A stretch of DNA of 19,365 nt from an uncultured Prevotellaceae bacterium (lineage in GTDB: Bacteria > Bacteroidota > Bacteroidia > Bacteroidales > Bacteroidaceae): assembly GCA_947306845.1 (NCBI GenBank), contig CAMZHP010000021.1:1-19365 (forward strand). The letters are read 5' to 3'. A program made the translations under genes and the position numbers. Every line of letters starts with the position of its first letter. The first letter of the stretch is position 1. A model generated the notes under the pieces. The model was not told the origin of the DNA. It searched no databases and was given only the letters and a program-made list of their open reading frames with translations. Shown piece by piece: positions 6,804-13,962 of this stretch.

Positions 6804-7769
6804 ATGGATAAGCGCAACTTTGTGACGATAGCCAATTTGTCGCGGGAGAAAATCCTCTACATGATTGAATTGGCTCAAGAGTTTGAGAAATATCCCAACC
6901 GTGAGCTCCTCAAGGGCAAGGTCGTTGCCACCCTATTCTACGAGCCTTCCACCCGAACCCGCCTGAGCTTTGAGACAGCCGCCAACCGCCTTGGGGCACG
7001 AGTCATCGGTTTCTCCGATGCCAAGGCCTCCAGCGTGTCGAAAGGCGAGACACTGAAGGACACCATCCTGATGGTCAGCAATTATGCCGATGTGATAGCC
7101 ATGCGCCATTACATCGAGGGTGCCGCCCAATATGCCAGCGAGATCTCACCCGTGCCCATCATCAATGCCGGTGACGGTGCCCACCAGCACCCTTCACAGT
7201 GCATGCTCGACCTCTACACCATCTACCAGACTCAGGGCACACTTGAGAATCTGACCATCTGCCTGGTGGGCGACCTGAAATACGGCAGGACCGTACACTC
7301 CCTGCTCATGGCAATGCGGCACTTCAACCCCACCTTTCACTTCATCGCTCCAGAAGAACTGTCGATGCCCAATGAGTACAAACTCTACTGCAAGGAGAAA
7401 GGCATACGCTTTGAGGAACATACCACACTGACCGAAGACATCATCTCCAAGGCCGACATCGTTTATATGACCCGCGTGCAGAAAGAGCGATTCTCCGACC
7501 TCATGGAGTATGAGCAAGTGAAGAACAGCTGCATCCTGAGGGCTGACATGCTCGGCAAGGCCAAGTTGTCGATGAAGGTACTCCATCCGCTGCCCCGTGT
7601 CAACGAGATTGCCTATGATGTGGACACCACCCCTCAGGCCTATTACATTCAGCAAGCACAAAACGGTCTCTATGCCCGTGAGGCCATTATCTGCGATGTG
7701 CTCGGCATCACCCTCGACGACGTGAGAAACGACCCTACCATCATTCACTCCCCCTACCTTGCCCGATAA
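6804..7769 (+). CDS. pyrB: Aspartate carbamoyltransferase catalytic subunit
   Basis: Condenses carbamoyl phosphate with L-aspartate to N-carbamoyl-aspartate, the committed step of pyrimidine synthesis in the cytosol. At 321 residues it is slightly longer than the E. coli chain. The carbamoyl-phosphate loop [13 protein letters not shown] has STRTR at 49-53; SVSKGE supplies the mobile-loop Lys80; HPSQ at 129-132 and HPLPR at 261-265 are the other family signatures, with [13 protein letters not shown] (155-167) and [10 protein letters not shown] (221-230) in the aspartate domain. The regulatory subunit gene follows after four bases, so the enzyme is of the allosteric PyrB-PyrI type. Confidence 0.98.
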   Translation: MDKRNFVTIANLSREKILYMIELAQEFEKYPNRELLKGKVVATLFYEPSTRTRLSFETAANRLGARVIGFSDAKASSVSKGETLKDTILMVSNYADVIAMRHYIEGAAQYASEISPVPIINAGDGAHQHPSQCMLDLYTIYQTQGTLENLTICLVGDLKYGRTVHSLLMAMRHFNPTFHFIAPEELSMPNEYKLYCKEKGIRFEEHTTLTEDIISKADIVYMTRVQKERFSDLMEYEQVKNSCILRADMLGKAKLSMKVLHPLPRVNEIAYDVDTTPQAYYIQQAQNGLYAREAIICDVLGITLDDVRNDPTIIHSPYLAR

Positions 7770-7773
7770 GCCC

Positions 7774-8232
7774 ATGAACAAGAAAGAAAGACTTGTAGCA
7801 GCCATTGAGAACGGCACTGTAATCGACCATATTCCCTCTGACAAGACCTTCCAGGTGGTCAACCTCCTGGGGCTGGCCCAGTTGTCAGCACCTGTGACCA
7901 TCGGTTTCAACTACCCATCCAACAAAGTAGGACAAAAAGGCATCATCAAGGTGAGCGACCGTTATTTCACTGACGATGAGATCTCACGCCTGTCTGTGGT
8001 GGCCCCCAACGTGGTGCTGAGCATCATCCACGACTATGAGGTAGTAGAGAAGAAGACGGTTGTCACCCCCGACGAGCTCCACGGTATCGTGAAGTGCAAC
8101 AATCCCAAATGCATCACCAACAATGAGCCCATGGCCACTGTCTTCAACGTGGTGGACAAGGCACGAGGCATCCTCCGCTGCCATTACTGCGACAAGGAGC
8201 AAGACATCAACCATGTGGAGATTATTTCATAA
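7774..8232 (+). CDS. pyrI: Aspartate carbamoyltransferase regulatory subunit
   Basis: Binds nucleotide effectors and holds catalytic trimers together in the PyrB-PyrI holoenzyme. From the ATG at 7774 it is 152 residues, the usual length. The N-terminal effector domain carries [16 protein letters not shown] (9-24), close to the E. coli protein; the C-terminal zinc domain has all four ligands, Cys108, Cys113, Cys136 and Cys139 (CNNPKC and CHYC). A TTG at 7759 in the same frame would overlap the end of pyrB, but the family alignment begins at the ATG. The gene lies four bases behind pyrB and is clearly in the same operon. Confidence 0.97.
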   Translation: MNKKERLVAAIENGTVIDHIPSDKTFQVVNLLGLAQLSAPVTIGFNYPSNKVGQKGIIKVSDRYFTDDEISRLSVVAPNVVLSIIHDYEVVEKKTVVTPDELHGIVKCNNPKCITNNEPMATVFNVVDKARGILRCHYCDKEQDINHVEIIS

Positions 8233-8266
8233 GAGGTGAGGGGTGAGAAGTGAGAGGTGAGAGATA
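8232..8266 (+). repeat. Tandem 7-base repeat between pyrI and glyA
   Basis: Beginning at the last base of the pyrI stop codon there are four near-identical 7-mers (AGAGGTG, AGGGGTG, AGAAGTG, AGAGGTG) and a degenerate fifth. The strand is almost purely G/A/T. It is not a terminator or a promoter by any pattern I can see. Confidence 0.8.
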
Positions 8267-8320
8267 TGATTAATGTGAGAGAATAAAGACAAGTTTTATA
8301 TTATATAACAAACAACAGTA

Positions 8321-9601
8321 ATGAAAAGAGACCAAGAGATTTTTGAACTCATTGAGAGAGAACACCAACGTCAGTTGAAAGGCATGGAACTGATTGCCTC
8401 AGAGAACTTCGTCAGCGATGAGGTGATGCAGGCTATGGGAAGTTGCCTGACCAACAAATATGCCGAAGGCCTCCCAGGCAAGCGCTACTATGGTGGTTGT
8501 CAGGTGGTGGACGAAGTGGAGAACCTCGCCCGTGAGCGAGTGAAACAGCTGTTCGGTGCCGAGTGGGCAAATGTACAGCCACACTCCGGCGCACAAGCCA
8601 ATGCTGCTGTGCTTCTGACAGTGCTCAATCCCGGTGACACCTTCATGGGCCTCAACCTTGCCCACGGTGGTCACCTCTCCCATGGTTCATTCGTCAATAC
8701 CAGCGGCATCCTCTACAAGCCCGTAGGGTACAATCTCAACAAAGAGACGGGACGTGTGGACTATGACGAGATGGAAGCCCTTGCTCGCGAGCACAAGCCC
8801 AAGCTCATCATCGGAGGTGGTTCTGCCTACAGCCGTGAGTGGGATTACAAGCGGATGCGCGCCATCGCCGACGAGGTGGGTGCCCTGCTGATGATCGACA
8901 TGGCTCACCCAGCCGGCCTTATCGCTGCAGGTCTGCTCGACAACCCTGTGAAATATGCCCACATCGTCACCTCCACCACTCACAAGACCCTCCGTGGTCC
9001 GCGTGGCGGTATTATCCTGATGGGCAAGGACTTCGAGAACCCCTGGGGCAAGAAGACTCCGAAGGGTGTGGTGAAGATGATGAGCCAATTGCTCGACAGC
9101 GCCGTATTCCCAGGCATTCAGGGCGGACCACTCGAGCATGTCATCGCTGCCAAGGCCGTTGCATTCGGAGAGGCTCTTCAGCCAGAGTTCAAAGTTTGGG
9201 CCAAGCAGGTGCAGACCAATGCCCGCGTGCTGGCCGAGGAACTGGTGAAACGTGGTTTCGGCATTGTCAGTGGCGGCACCGACAACCACTCGATGCTCGT
9301 TGACCTTCGCACGAAATATCCCGACCTCACCGGAAAGGTGGCAGAGAACGCCCTTGTAGCAGCCGACATCACCGTGAACAAGAACATGGTGCCGTTTGAC
9401 TCACGCAGTGCCTTCCAGACCTCAGGTATCCGCCTCGGCACACCCGCCATCACCACCCGTGGTGCCAAGGAAGACATGATGGTGCTTATCGCCGACCTCA
9501 TCGAGGAAGTGCTCAATGACCCAGAGAACGAAGAGGTGATTGCACGCGTCCGTGCCAAGGTCAACGCGACGATGAAGGATTATCCGCTTTTCGCATATTA
9601 A
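8321..9601 (+). CDS. glyA: Serine hydroxymethyltransferase
   Basis: A pyridoxal-phosphate enzyme that interconverts serine and glycine while moving a one-carbon unit to or from tetrahydrofolate. The 426 residues match the bacterial family length. The PLP lysine is Lys222 in [22 protein letters not shown] (191-199) holds the cofactor-binding Asp193 and His196; LIASENF (24-30), [13 protein letters not shown] (47-59) and the PHSGAQAN loop (87-94) are further signatures. An 88-base gap separates it from pyrI and contains no clear Bacteroidota promoter, so it could be read through from pyrBI or have a divergent promoter. The A+T-rich stretch TTTTATATTATATAAC lies just upstream of the start. Confidence 0.98.
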   Translation: MKRDQEIFELIEREHQRQLKGMELIASENFVSDEVMQAMGSCLTNKYAEGLPGKRYYGGCQVVDEVENLARERVKQLFGAEWANVQPHSGAQANAAVLLTVLNPGDTFMGLNLAHGGHLSHGSFVNTSGILYKPVGYNLNKETGRVDYDEMEALAREHKPKLIIGGGSAYSREWDYKRMRAIADEVGALLMIDMAHPAGLIAAGLLDNPVKYAHIVTSTTHKTLRGPRGGIILMGKDFENPWGKKTPKGVVKMMSQLLDSAVFPGIQGGPLEHVIAAKAVAFGEALQPEFKVWAKQVQTNARVLAEELVKRGFGIVSGGTDNHSMLVDLRTKYPDLTGKVAENALVAADITVNKNMVPFDSRSAFQTSGIRLGTPAITTRGAKEDMMVLIADLIEEVLNDPENEEVIARVRAKVNATMKDYPLFAY

Positions 9602-9612
9602 TCCTGTTGGGG

Positions 9613-9653
9613 AGGAGATTAGGAGTGTAGGAGATTAGGAGTGTAGGAGTTTA
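9613..9653 (+). repeat. Tandem 16-base repeat downstream of glyA
   Basis: AGGAGATTAGGAGTGT occurs twice in direct succession (9613-9628, 9629-9644), followed by a half-copy AGGAGTTTA. Each unit is itself built of two related 8-mers beginning AGGAG. Further on, AAACTCTAGCTCCT (9694-9707) is partly complementary to 9637-9652, so a loose hairpin is possible. No gene lies in 9602-9729. Confidence 0.8.
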
Positions 9654-9729
9654 GACATATGATTTACCTATAAAGTGAGAGATTAAAAGAGAGAAACTCT
9701 AGCTCCTGACAAGCAGACTAAGACTCTAT

Positions 9730-10173
9730 ATGAGAAAGCGCCGCCAACGACCTGACCCCAACCAGCTTATGCTGTTCACCGAAGATGAAATGTCGGGAAC
9801 AGCACCGCAGGAAACACAGATGGAAGAAGCGCAGGAGGCAGTGGTACAAACACTGCCTCCTTCTCCCCATGTGATGGAGCCGTGCGAATCGGTCGTCAGT
9901 CTGCTGAAGGATGTGATGGGGATACTCGACATGTATGGCGACAACCAGGTGCGTCTGATTGCCATGCAGACAGCAGCTTTGGTGCAGGGAGGCATCGACT
10001 TTTCACTCACCTACCGCATTCCTGCCCTGCCCGGCTATGAGTTCAGGGGCAACGTGCTCGCAGGCCTTGCCTATGTAAGCATAGCCCGTTCGTTTCCCAA
10101 CATGATTGAGAGTATTGGCCTTCAATGGTCGGAGGAATATTGCAAGGCTGAGACGGCTTACCTCAACTCATAG
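9730..10173 (+). CDS. Unknown 147-residue protein with a QLMLF sliding-clamp-type motif
   Basis: I do not recognise this family. The N-terminus is very basic (MRKRRQRPDPNQ) and is followed at once by QLMLF (12-16), which fits the QLxLF pattern by which bacterial proteins bind the DnaN sliding clamp. Residues about 17-50 are acidic and probably disordered. Residues about 52-145 (SVVSLLKDVMGILDMYGDNQ..., then GYEFRGNVLAGLAYVSIARS) look like a small helical domain. There is no signal peptide or membrane segment. The gene stands after glyA and its last 16 bases overlap the 3' end of the converging yycJ gene. That the frame is a real gene is likely; clamp binding is inference from one motif. Confidence 0.7.
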   Translation: MRKRRQRPDPNQLMLFTEDEMSGTAPQETQMEEAQEAVVQTLPPSPHVMEPCESVVSLLKDVMGILDMYGDNQVRLIAMQTAALVQGGIDFSLTYRIPALPGYEFRGNVLAGLAYVSIARSFPNMIESIGLQWSEEYCKAETAYLNS

Positions 10174-10961
10174 AATCCCGATGGTGTTTTTCTTTTGAGG
10201 ATTTCCAGTTTGAAATCCTTCCCTGCTATAATGCCATACTGCCTGAGCACCTGCTCCACTGTGATGCGTGCCAGCTCTGGATGATTGTTTTCCTCGCTCA
10301 GATGGCAGAGCCATACATGGCGCAGCTCCGGGGTGGCGTTCTCTGCCAGTGCCACGCCACAGTCACGATTGCTCAGATGCCCATTGTCGCTGTTGATCCT
10401 CACTTTCAGATGCTGAGGATAGGTTCCGCCTTGCAGCATTTCCTCATCATAGTTGGCCTCAATGACAAGATAGTTGGCCTTTTGAATAAACGACTTGATC
10501 TCATCCGTGATATGACCGACATCGGTGACCAAGCAGAAGCGGACATCTCCCTGTGTCACCATGAAGCCCACATTGTCGGTGCTGTCATGGGGCACATGGA
10601 ATGGCATCACTTCAAAATCGCCTATCATGATGGACTTGTTTTTCTCGATGTATCTGACGTGTGCCGCTTCCACTTTATGACGCACGCAATAATTGTTGCG
10701 AATGCCTTGATGCACCATCCTAGTGGAATAGACGGGCACACCAAGCTCATGGCTGAGGCTTCCCACCGATTTCACATGGTCGGCATGGTCGTGTGTGAGC
10801 AGGATAGAGTGGATGCTGGTATTCACAATCCCATATTCGTTGAAGAATTTCTTCAGCGAGCGGACTCCGATGCCTGCATCTATCATCAGTCCATCGTTTT
10901 CGGTGAAAAGACAATAGCAATTCCCGCTGCTCCCGCTTCCGAGCGCGATAAATCTCATCAT
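10158..10961 (-). CDS. yycJ: YycJ/WalJ-type metallo-beta-lactamase-fold hydrolase
   Basis: Numbering from the ATG at 10961 (267 residues), MMRFIALGSGSSGNCYC is the hallmark N-terminus of the YycJ/VicX family. HDHADH at 57-62 is the HxHxDH zinc motif; FHVPHDSTDNVGF, LVTDVGH and NGHLSNRD give the remaining metal ligands and the family-specific residues. In Firmicutes the gene belongs to the WalRK cell-wall regulon and the protein is a 5'-to-3' exonuclease candidate; its role in Bacteroidota is not clear. Here it stands alone. A TTG at 10970 lies within the -7 element and is not the start; the ATG at 10958 is an equally good start. Confidence 0.9.
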   Translation of the reverse strand: MMRFIALGSGSSGNCYCLFTENDGLMIDAGIGVRSLKKFFNEYGIVNTSIHSILLTHDHADHVKSVGSLSHELGVPVYSTRMVHQGIRNNYCVRHKVEAAHVRYIEKNKSIMIGDFEVMPFHVPHDSTDNVGFMVTQGDVRFCLVTDVGHITDEIKSFIQKANYLVIEANYDEEMLQGGTYPQHLKVRINSDNGHLSNRDCGVALAENATPELRHVWLCHLSEENNHPELARITVEQVLRQYGIIAGKDFKLEILKRKTPSGFYELR

Positions 10962-10967
10962 AACATG

Positions 10968-10999
10968 CAAAAGTAAGAAAAAAAGATGTGAATGGCAAG
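10968..10999 (-). promoter_or_regulatory. Promoter of yycJ, abutting the start codon
   Basis: Minus-strand -33 CTTG (10996-10999), 20-base spacer, -7 TACTTTTG (10968-10975) followed by CA. A start about six bases after the -7 box falls near 10962, one to four bases before the two candidate ATG codons. A 10-base direct repeat AATGGCAAGA (10991-11000 and 11014-11023) covers the -33 region. Confidence 0.6.
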
Positions 11000-11056
11000 A
11001 TAATTCTTAAGAAAATGGCAAGAAAAAGACACCTGACTTCTGACTGATGCCAAACA

Positions 11057-11989
11057 TCACAGTTTTTTTCTCAATCTTTTCCAAATACTTTGTTTGTATG
11101 TTTTCCTGACCATCGGCATCAGATCCTTGTAACTGCGAGTGGTATCGATAATCAGTTCCCCATGATTAGTGGGAGCCTGCACGGGGGTCATGTATTGTGC
11201 CCCATATTGGGTTCTGAGGAATAGATCGTACCCCTCCGGCACTGGCACCTTCATATTCTCGAAAGGCACCCATTGGGTCTGGTCGAATATGTGTTTGTCG
11301 AAAATGAACTTGGTGCCGTCGATGCCCAGTTCCGCCACTTTATCACAATCATCCCAGGCATGCTTTCTGTAAGCATCCTCTATGGGTTGAAAGAGATTGT
11401 AGAAGCCATGTTTTCTCACAAGGTAGTTCCATTTCATTTTCCGGAAGACAAGGCCCAACCTTCCAGAAGCGATAATGTCATAGTCCACGGCCTTGAGCCG
11501 TTTCATGCGTTTATTCGCCATCCTGACCACTTCCCTTGCCTCCTGCATGTCATCAGGCACACCTTCAAGAACGAACAAATCAATGAAAATTCCCTGGTTG
11601 AAAGGCCTGTTGCAATCCGATGGTCTGATGGCCGCCGTATCACTTCTTCTGATTTGGGCATGCCCTCTATAATAATGCTCATCAGTAGCGGCTGTCTGGA
11701 AGAAATAAGGATATCGGAACTCCTCCTTGGCCACCTCCTGCAGTTTGTCATAGTCAGGTCTTGGCATACATACATCAATGTCATCATCCCAGGGAATGTA
11801 TCCGTGATGTCTGATGGCTCCAAGCAGGGTTCCTCCGTCGCACCAACATCTAAGTTGATGTTTTCTGCACACCTCGATGAGAAGTTGGAACATGTCAAGT
11901 TGCACGTTCCACACCTTTTTCATCTCTTCGCTGACGAGGTATCCGTTTCTTTCCTCAGCATCCATGCTTACCAGGTAGTCCTTCTCCAT
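11057..11989 (-). CDS. LicD-family protein, first-from-end copy
   Basis: LicD enzymes have a nucleotidyltransferase fold and transfer phosphocholine or related phospho-groups onto surface sugars. The 310 residues show the core motif as GGTLLGAIR (52-60), then GYIPWDDDIDVCMPRPDY (63-80) with the acidic metal ligands in DDDID. The C-terminal part is less conserved and ends in a basic tail (KQSIWKRLRKKL), compatible with peripheral membrane contact. No signal peptide or membrane helix is seen. It follows the other licD gene after four bases and is the last gene of the tamL operon. No choline uptake or activation genes (licA, licB, licC) are in the window, so the transferred group is unknown. Confidence 0.9.
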   Translation of the reverse strand: MEKDYLVSMDAEERNGYLVSEEMKKVWNVQLDMFQLLIEVCRKHQLRCWCDGGTLLGAIRHHGYIPWDDDIDVCMPRPDYDKLQEVAKEEFRYPYFFQTAATDEHYYRGHAQIRRSDTAAIRPSDCNRPFNQGIFIDLFVLEGVPDDMQEAREVVRMANKRMKRLKAVDYDIIASGRLGLVFRKMKWNYLVRKHGFYNLFQPIEDAYRKHAWDDCDKVAELGIDGTKFIFDKHIFDQTQWVPFENMKVPVPEGYDLFLRTQYGAQYMTPVQAPTNHGELIIDTTRSYKDLMPMVRKTYKQSIWKRLRKKL

Positions 11990-11993
11990 ATTC

Positions 11994-12833
11994 TTAATCG
12001 TTGTCTGTCTTTATGGCTTGTTGTTCCTTATACTCTCGGTATGGCAAATTGAGGTCGAGAATATGGAAGTTATGTTGCTTCTGATGGTCTCCATCGGGGA
12101 TTTTCATATAATCACCATAGATTTGTGTCAAGTAGTAGTGATAATTCTTTACCCCCATGACAGTTTTGCCCTCAAAGACATAGGGTGCGTACTCACCCTC
12201 CACCTTTTTAGGCATGACACCTCTGATGCCATCAGTATAATCACCCACGAACGTGGACTTCTCATAATCATACTTGGTGAGCAGCTTTCTGATCTTTCTC
12301 TGTATCGCCTCCATGGTGGTCACTTTCCTCGTGAGAAGGGGTACCCATGAGGCGGGTCCTTTTCCATGACGGTAAGGATCTCGATGTATCCAGTAAAGCG
12401 CTTGTCTGAGGAACCCATAGCGTGCGAAATGCAACCTTCTCACCCAGATGTTGGTGGGAGCGCCATCGAGCGGGAATACATCGACATAGATTCCCCCGAG
12501 ATAACTGAGGTGCAGCCGTTCGATGAGAGTTGTAGAAGCATCCTGTACCTTACCAAAGGGCAACGGATAGTCCTTGTCGTTTTCAGCGCAAACAAACTCA
12601 TAAGGCTCGGGGAGCCACTCCTTGCTGTGCTGAATGAATCTCTCGTAGTCGGGTCTTGGCATGAGGATGTCGACATCATCATCCCACGGAATGAATCCTT
12701 TATGCCTGACCGCCCCAATGAGGCTTCCCGAAAAGATTCCATAACGGAGTTGGTGTTCCTTGCAAGTCTTGTCAATAGCCTCGAGCACACTCAGCATTCG
12801 CATTTGCAAGGGCCGTATGTCGTATGTAGCCAT
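11994..12833 (-). CDS. LicD-family protein, second copy
   Basis: A 279-residue paralogue of the gene that follows it in the operon. Motif SGSLIGAVRHKGFIPWDD begins at residue 35 and continues into the metal-binding DDDVD (51-55) and ILMPRPDYERF. GGIYVDVFPLDGAP corresponds to the second conserved block. It differs from its neighbour in the middle (RRLHFARYGFLRQALYWIHRD) and at the C-terminus, so the two enzymes may act on different acceptors or in sequence. The product of the reaction is inferred from family only. A 43-base gap separates it from the glycosyltransferase gene upstream. Confidence 0.9.
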   Translation of the reverse strand: MATYDIRPLQMRMLSVLEAIDKTCKEHQLRYGIFSGSLIGAVRHKGFIPWDDDVDILMPRPDYERFIQHSKEWLPEPYEFVCAENDKDYPLPFGKVQDASTTLIERLHLSYLGGIYVDVFPLDGAPTNIWVRRLHFARYGFLRQALYWIHRDPYRHGKGPASWVPLLTRKVTTMEAIQRKIRKLLTKYDYEKSTFVGDYTDGIRGVMPKKVEGEYAPYVFEGKTVMGVKNYHYYLTQIYGDYMKIPDGDHQKQHNFHILDLNLPYREYKEQQAIKTDND

Positions 12834-12876
12834 AATGTCTTATTTGAAAATGAAAAATGAAAAAAGCAACCGTCCA

Positions 12877-13962
12877 TCATTTCTTAGCCATCTCTCCTAG
12901 CGCCTTCTCCAGTGCCTTCTTGAAGAAATCGCCTCGTGCCAGGGAGTCGCTGACGCGTTTCACGTTGTCGCGCATGGCAGCCATCTGTTCGTCTGTGATA
13001 CTGGCAAGTCTTTCGCCAAGTTGTCCGATACTTCCGATACTGAATCCTATACCCTCCTTTTCCACCAATTTGGCGAGAGCTGCCTCTTCCCAGATGATGA
13101 CAGGCATACCGGCCCTGAGATAGAAAGACACTTTGTGAGGGCTATTATACAGCAAGTATTCCCCAAAACTGCCCGTGCAACTGTCCACGGAATCCCCGTC
13201 CCATACCAGGCCGAAATCCCCCTCAACCTCTTGGATAAACTGGTCTGCTGGCATGAAATCATGGAAGACAAGTCCTTCGTTCTCCTTCAGTCCAGGTAAT
13301 CCGGAACGGTTGCCATAGACATGCATCCTATATCCCTCGATGATATCCGGCATTTTAAGGATGAAGGCATTCTTCCTCATGGCAAGTGCCCCTGCATAGA
13401 CAATGGAAGGAGTCCACGGCCCTTTTTGTTCTCCCGCCTTCTCCTGATGGCAGGTGACAGAGCGATAATCGAACAGTCCCAACGCGCCAAGAGGATGAGT
13501 ATATCCATGCTTGCTGAGCCACATTCTCATCACTTCATTGGAGGCGATCACGTAGTCTGCATGCATCAATCTGTTGATTTCCTTATGAATTGTGAGTTTT
13601 TTGCGCCGCATGGATCCGAGGTCATGGATGAGAGCAACCACCTTTGCCCCTCTCAAATGAGCAGCGCGGCACAAGAAGGAGAAATATTTCTTGACGGGAT
13701 ACTGCAGAACCACTACATCACCCTTCCTAAGCCGGAAGCAGTAGAGTACGACCCCAGCAAGGTCAAGGAGAAACTTGAGCACAGCATTGTCATGAAAGGT
13801 GCGTCGCAGTCCGAGGTTGACCGCCCCCATCTCCTGCAATGTGTCCTCATTATCGGTCTTGGCCTTGTTTCCAGACCCATTCACCCCTCTGTAATTGCGT
13901 GTGAGATAACATAAACGGTTATTGCCCATATCGAATAGGTTATAATATTGGAGAGAAAGCAT
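12877..13962 (-). CDS. Glycosyltransferase, Gtf3 / galactofuranosyltransferase-like
   Basis: A 361-residue GT-B-type glycosyltransferase. YLTRNYRGVNGSGNKAKTD near the N-terminus, LIHDLGSMRRKK (111-122) and YNSPHKVSFYLRAGMPVIIW (272-291) with GIGFSIGS after it are the pattern of Gtf3-like and galactofuranosyltransferase-like enzymes, which add a sugar from a nucleotide donor to a growing surface glycan. The donor and acceptor cannot be read from the sequence. The ATG at 13962 overlaps the TAA of tamL by one base (TAATG), which suits translational coupling; an ATG at 13929 would remove eleven residues and is a possible alternative. No signal peptide; likely cytosolic or membrane-peripheral. Confidence 0.8.
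   Translation of the reverse strand: MLSLQYYNLFDMGNNRLCYLTRNYRGVNGSGNKAKTDNEDTLQEMGAVNLGLRRTFHDNAVLKFLLDLAGVVLYCFRLRKGDVVVLQYPVKKYFSFLCRAAHLRGAKVVALIHDLGSMRRKKLTIHKEINRLMHADYVIASNEVMRMWLSKHGYTHPLGALGLFDYRSVTCHQEKAGEQKGPWTPSIVYAGALAMRKNAFILKMPDIIEGYRMHVYGNRSGLPGLKENEGLVFHDFMPADQFIQEVEGDFGLVWDGDSVDSCTGSFGEYLLYNSPHKVSFYLRAGMPVIIWEEAALAKLVEKEGIGFSIGSIGQLGERLASITDEQMAAMRDNVKRVSDSLARGDFFKKALEKALGEMAKK

Noticed and set aside
7194..7910. A minus-strand open frame spanning the pyrB-pyrI junction
   Set aside because: It runs antisense to two unmistakable genes and shows no family pattern.
10968..10970. TTG as start of yycJ
   Set aside because: The codon is inside the -7 element and the family begins at the ATG codons just downstream.
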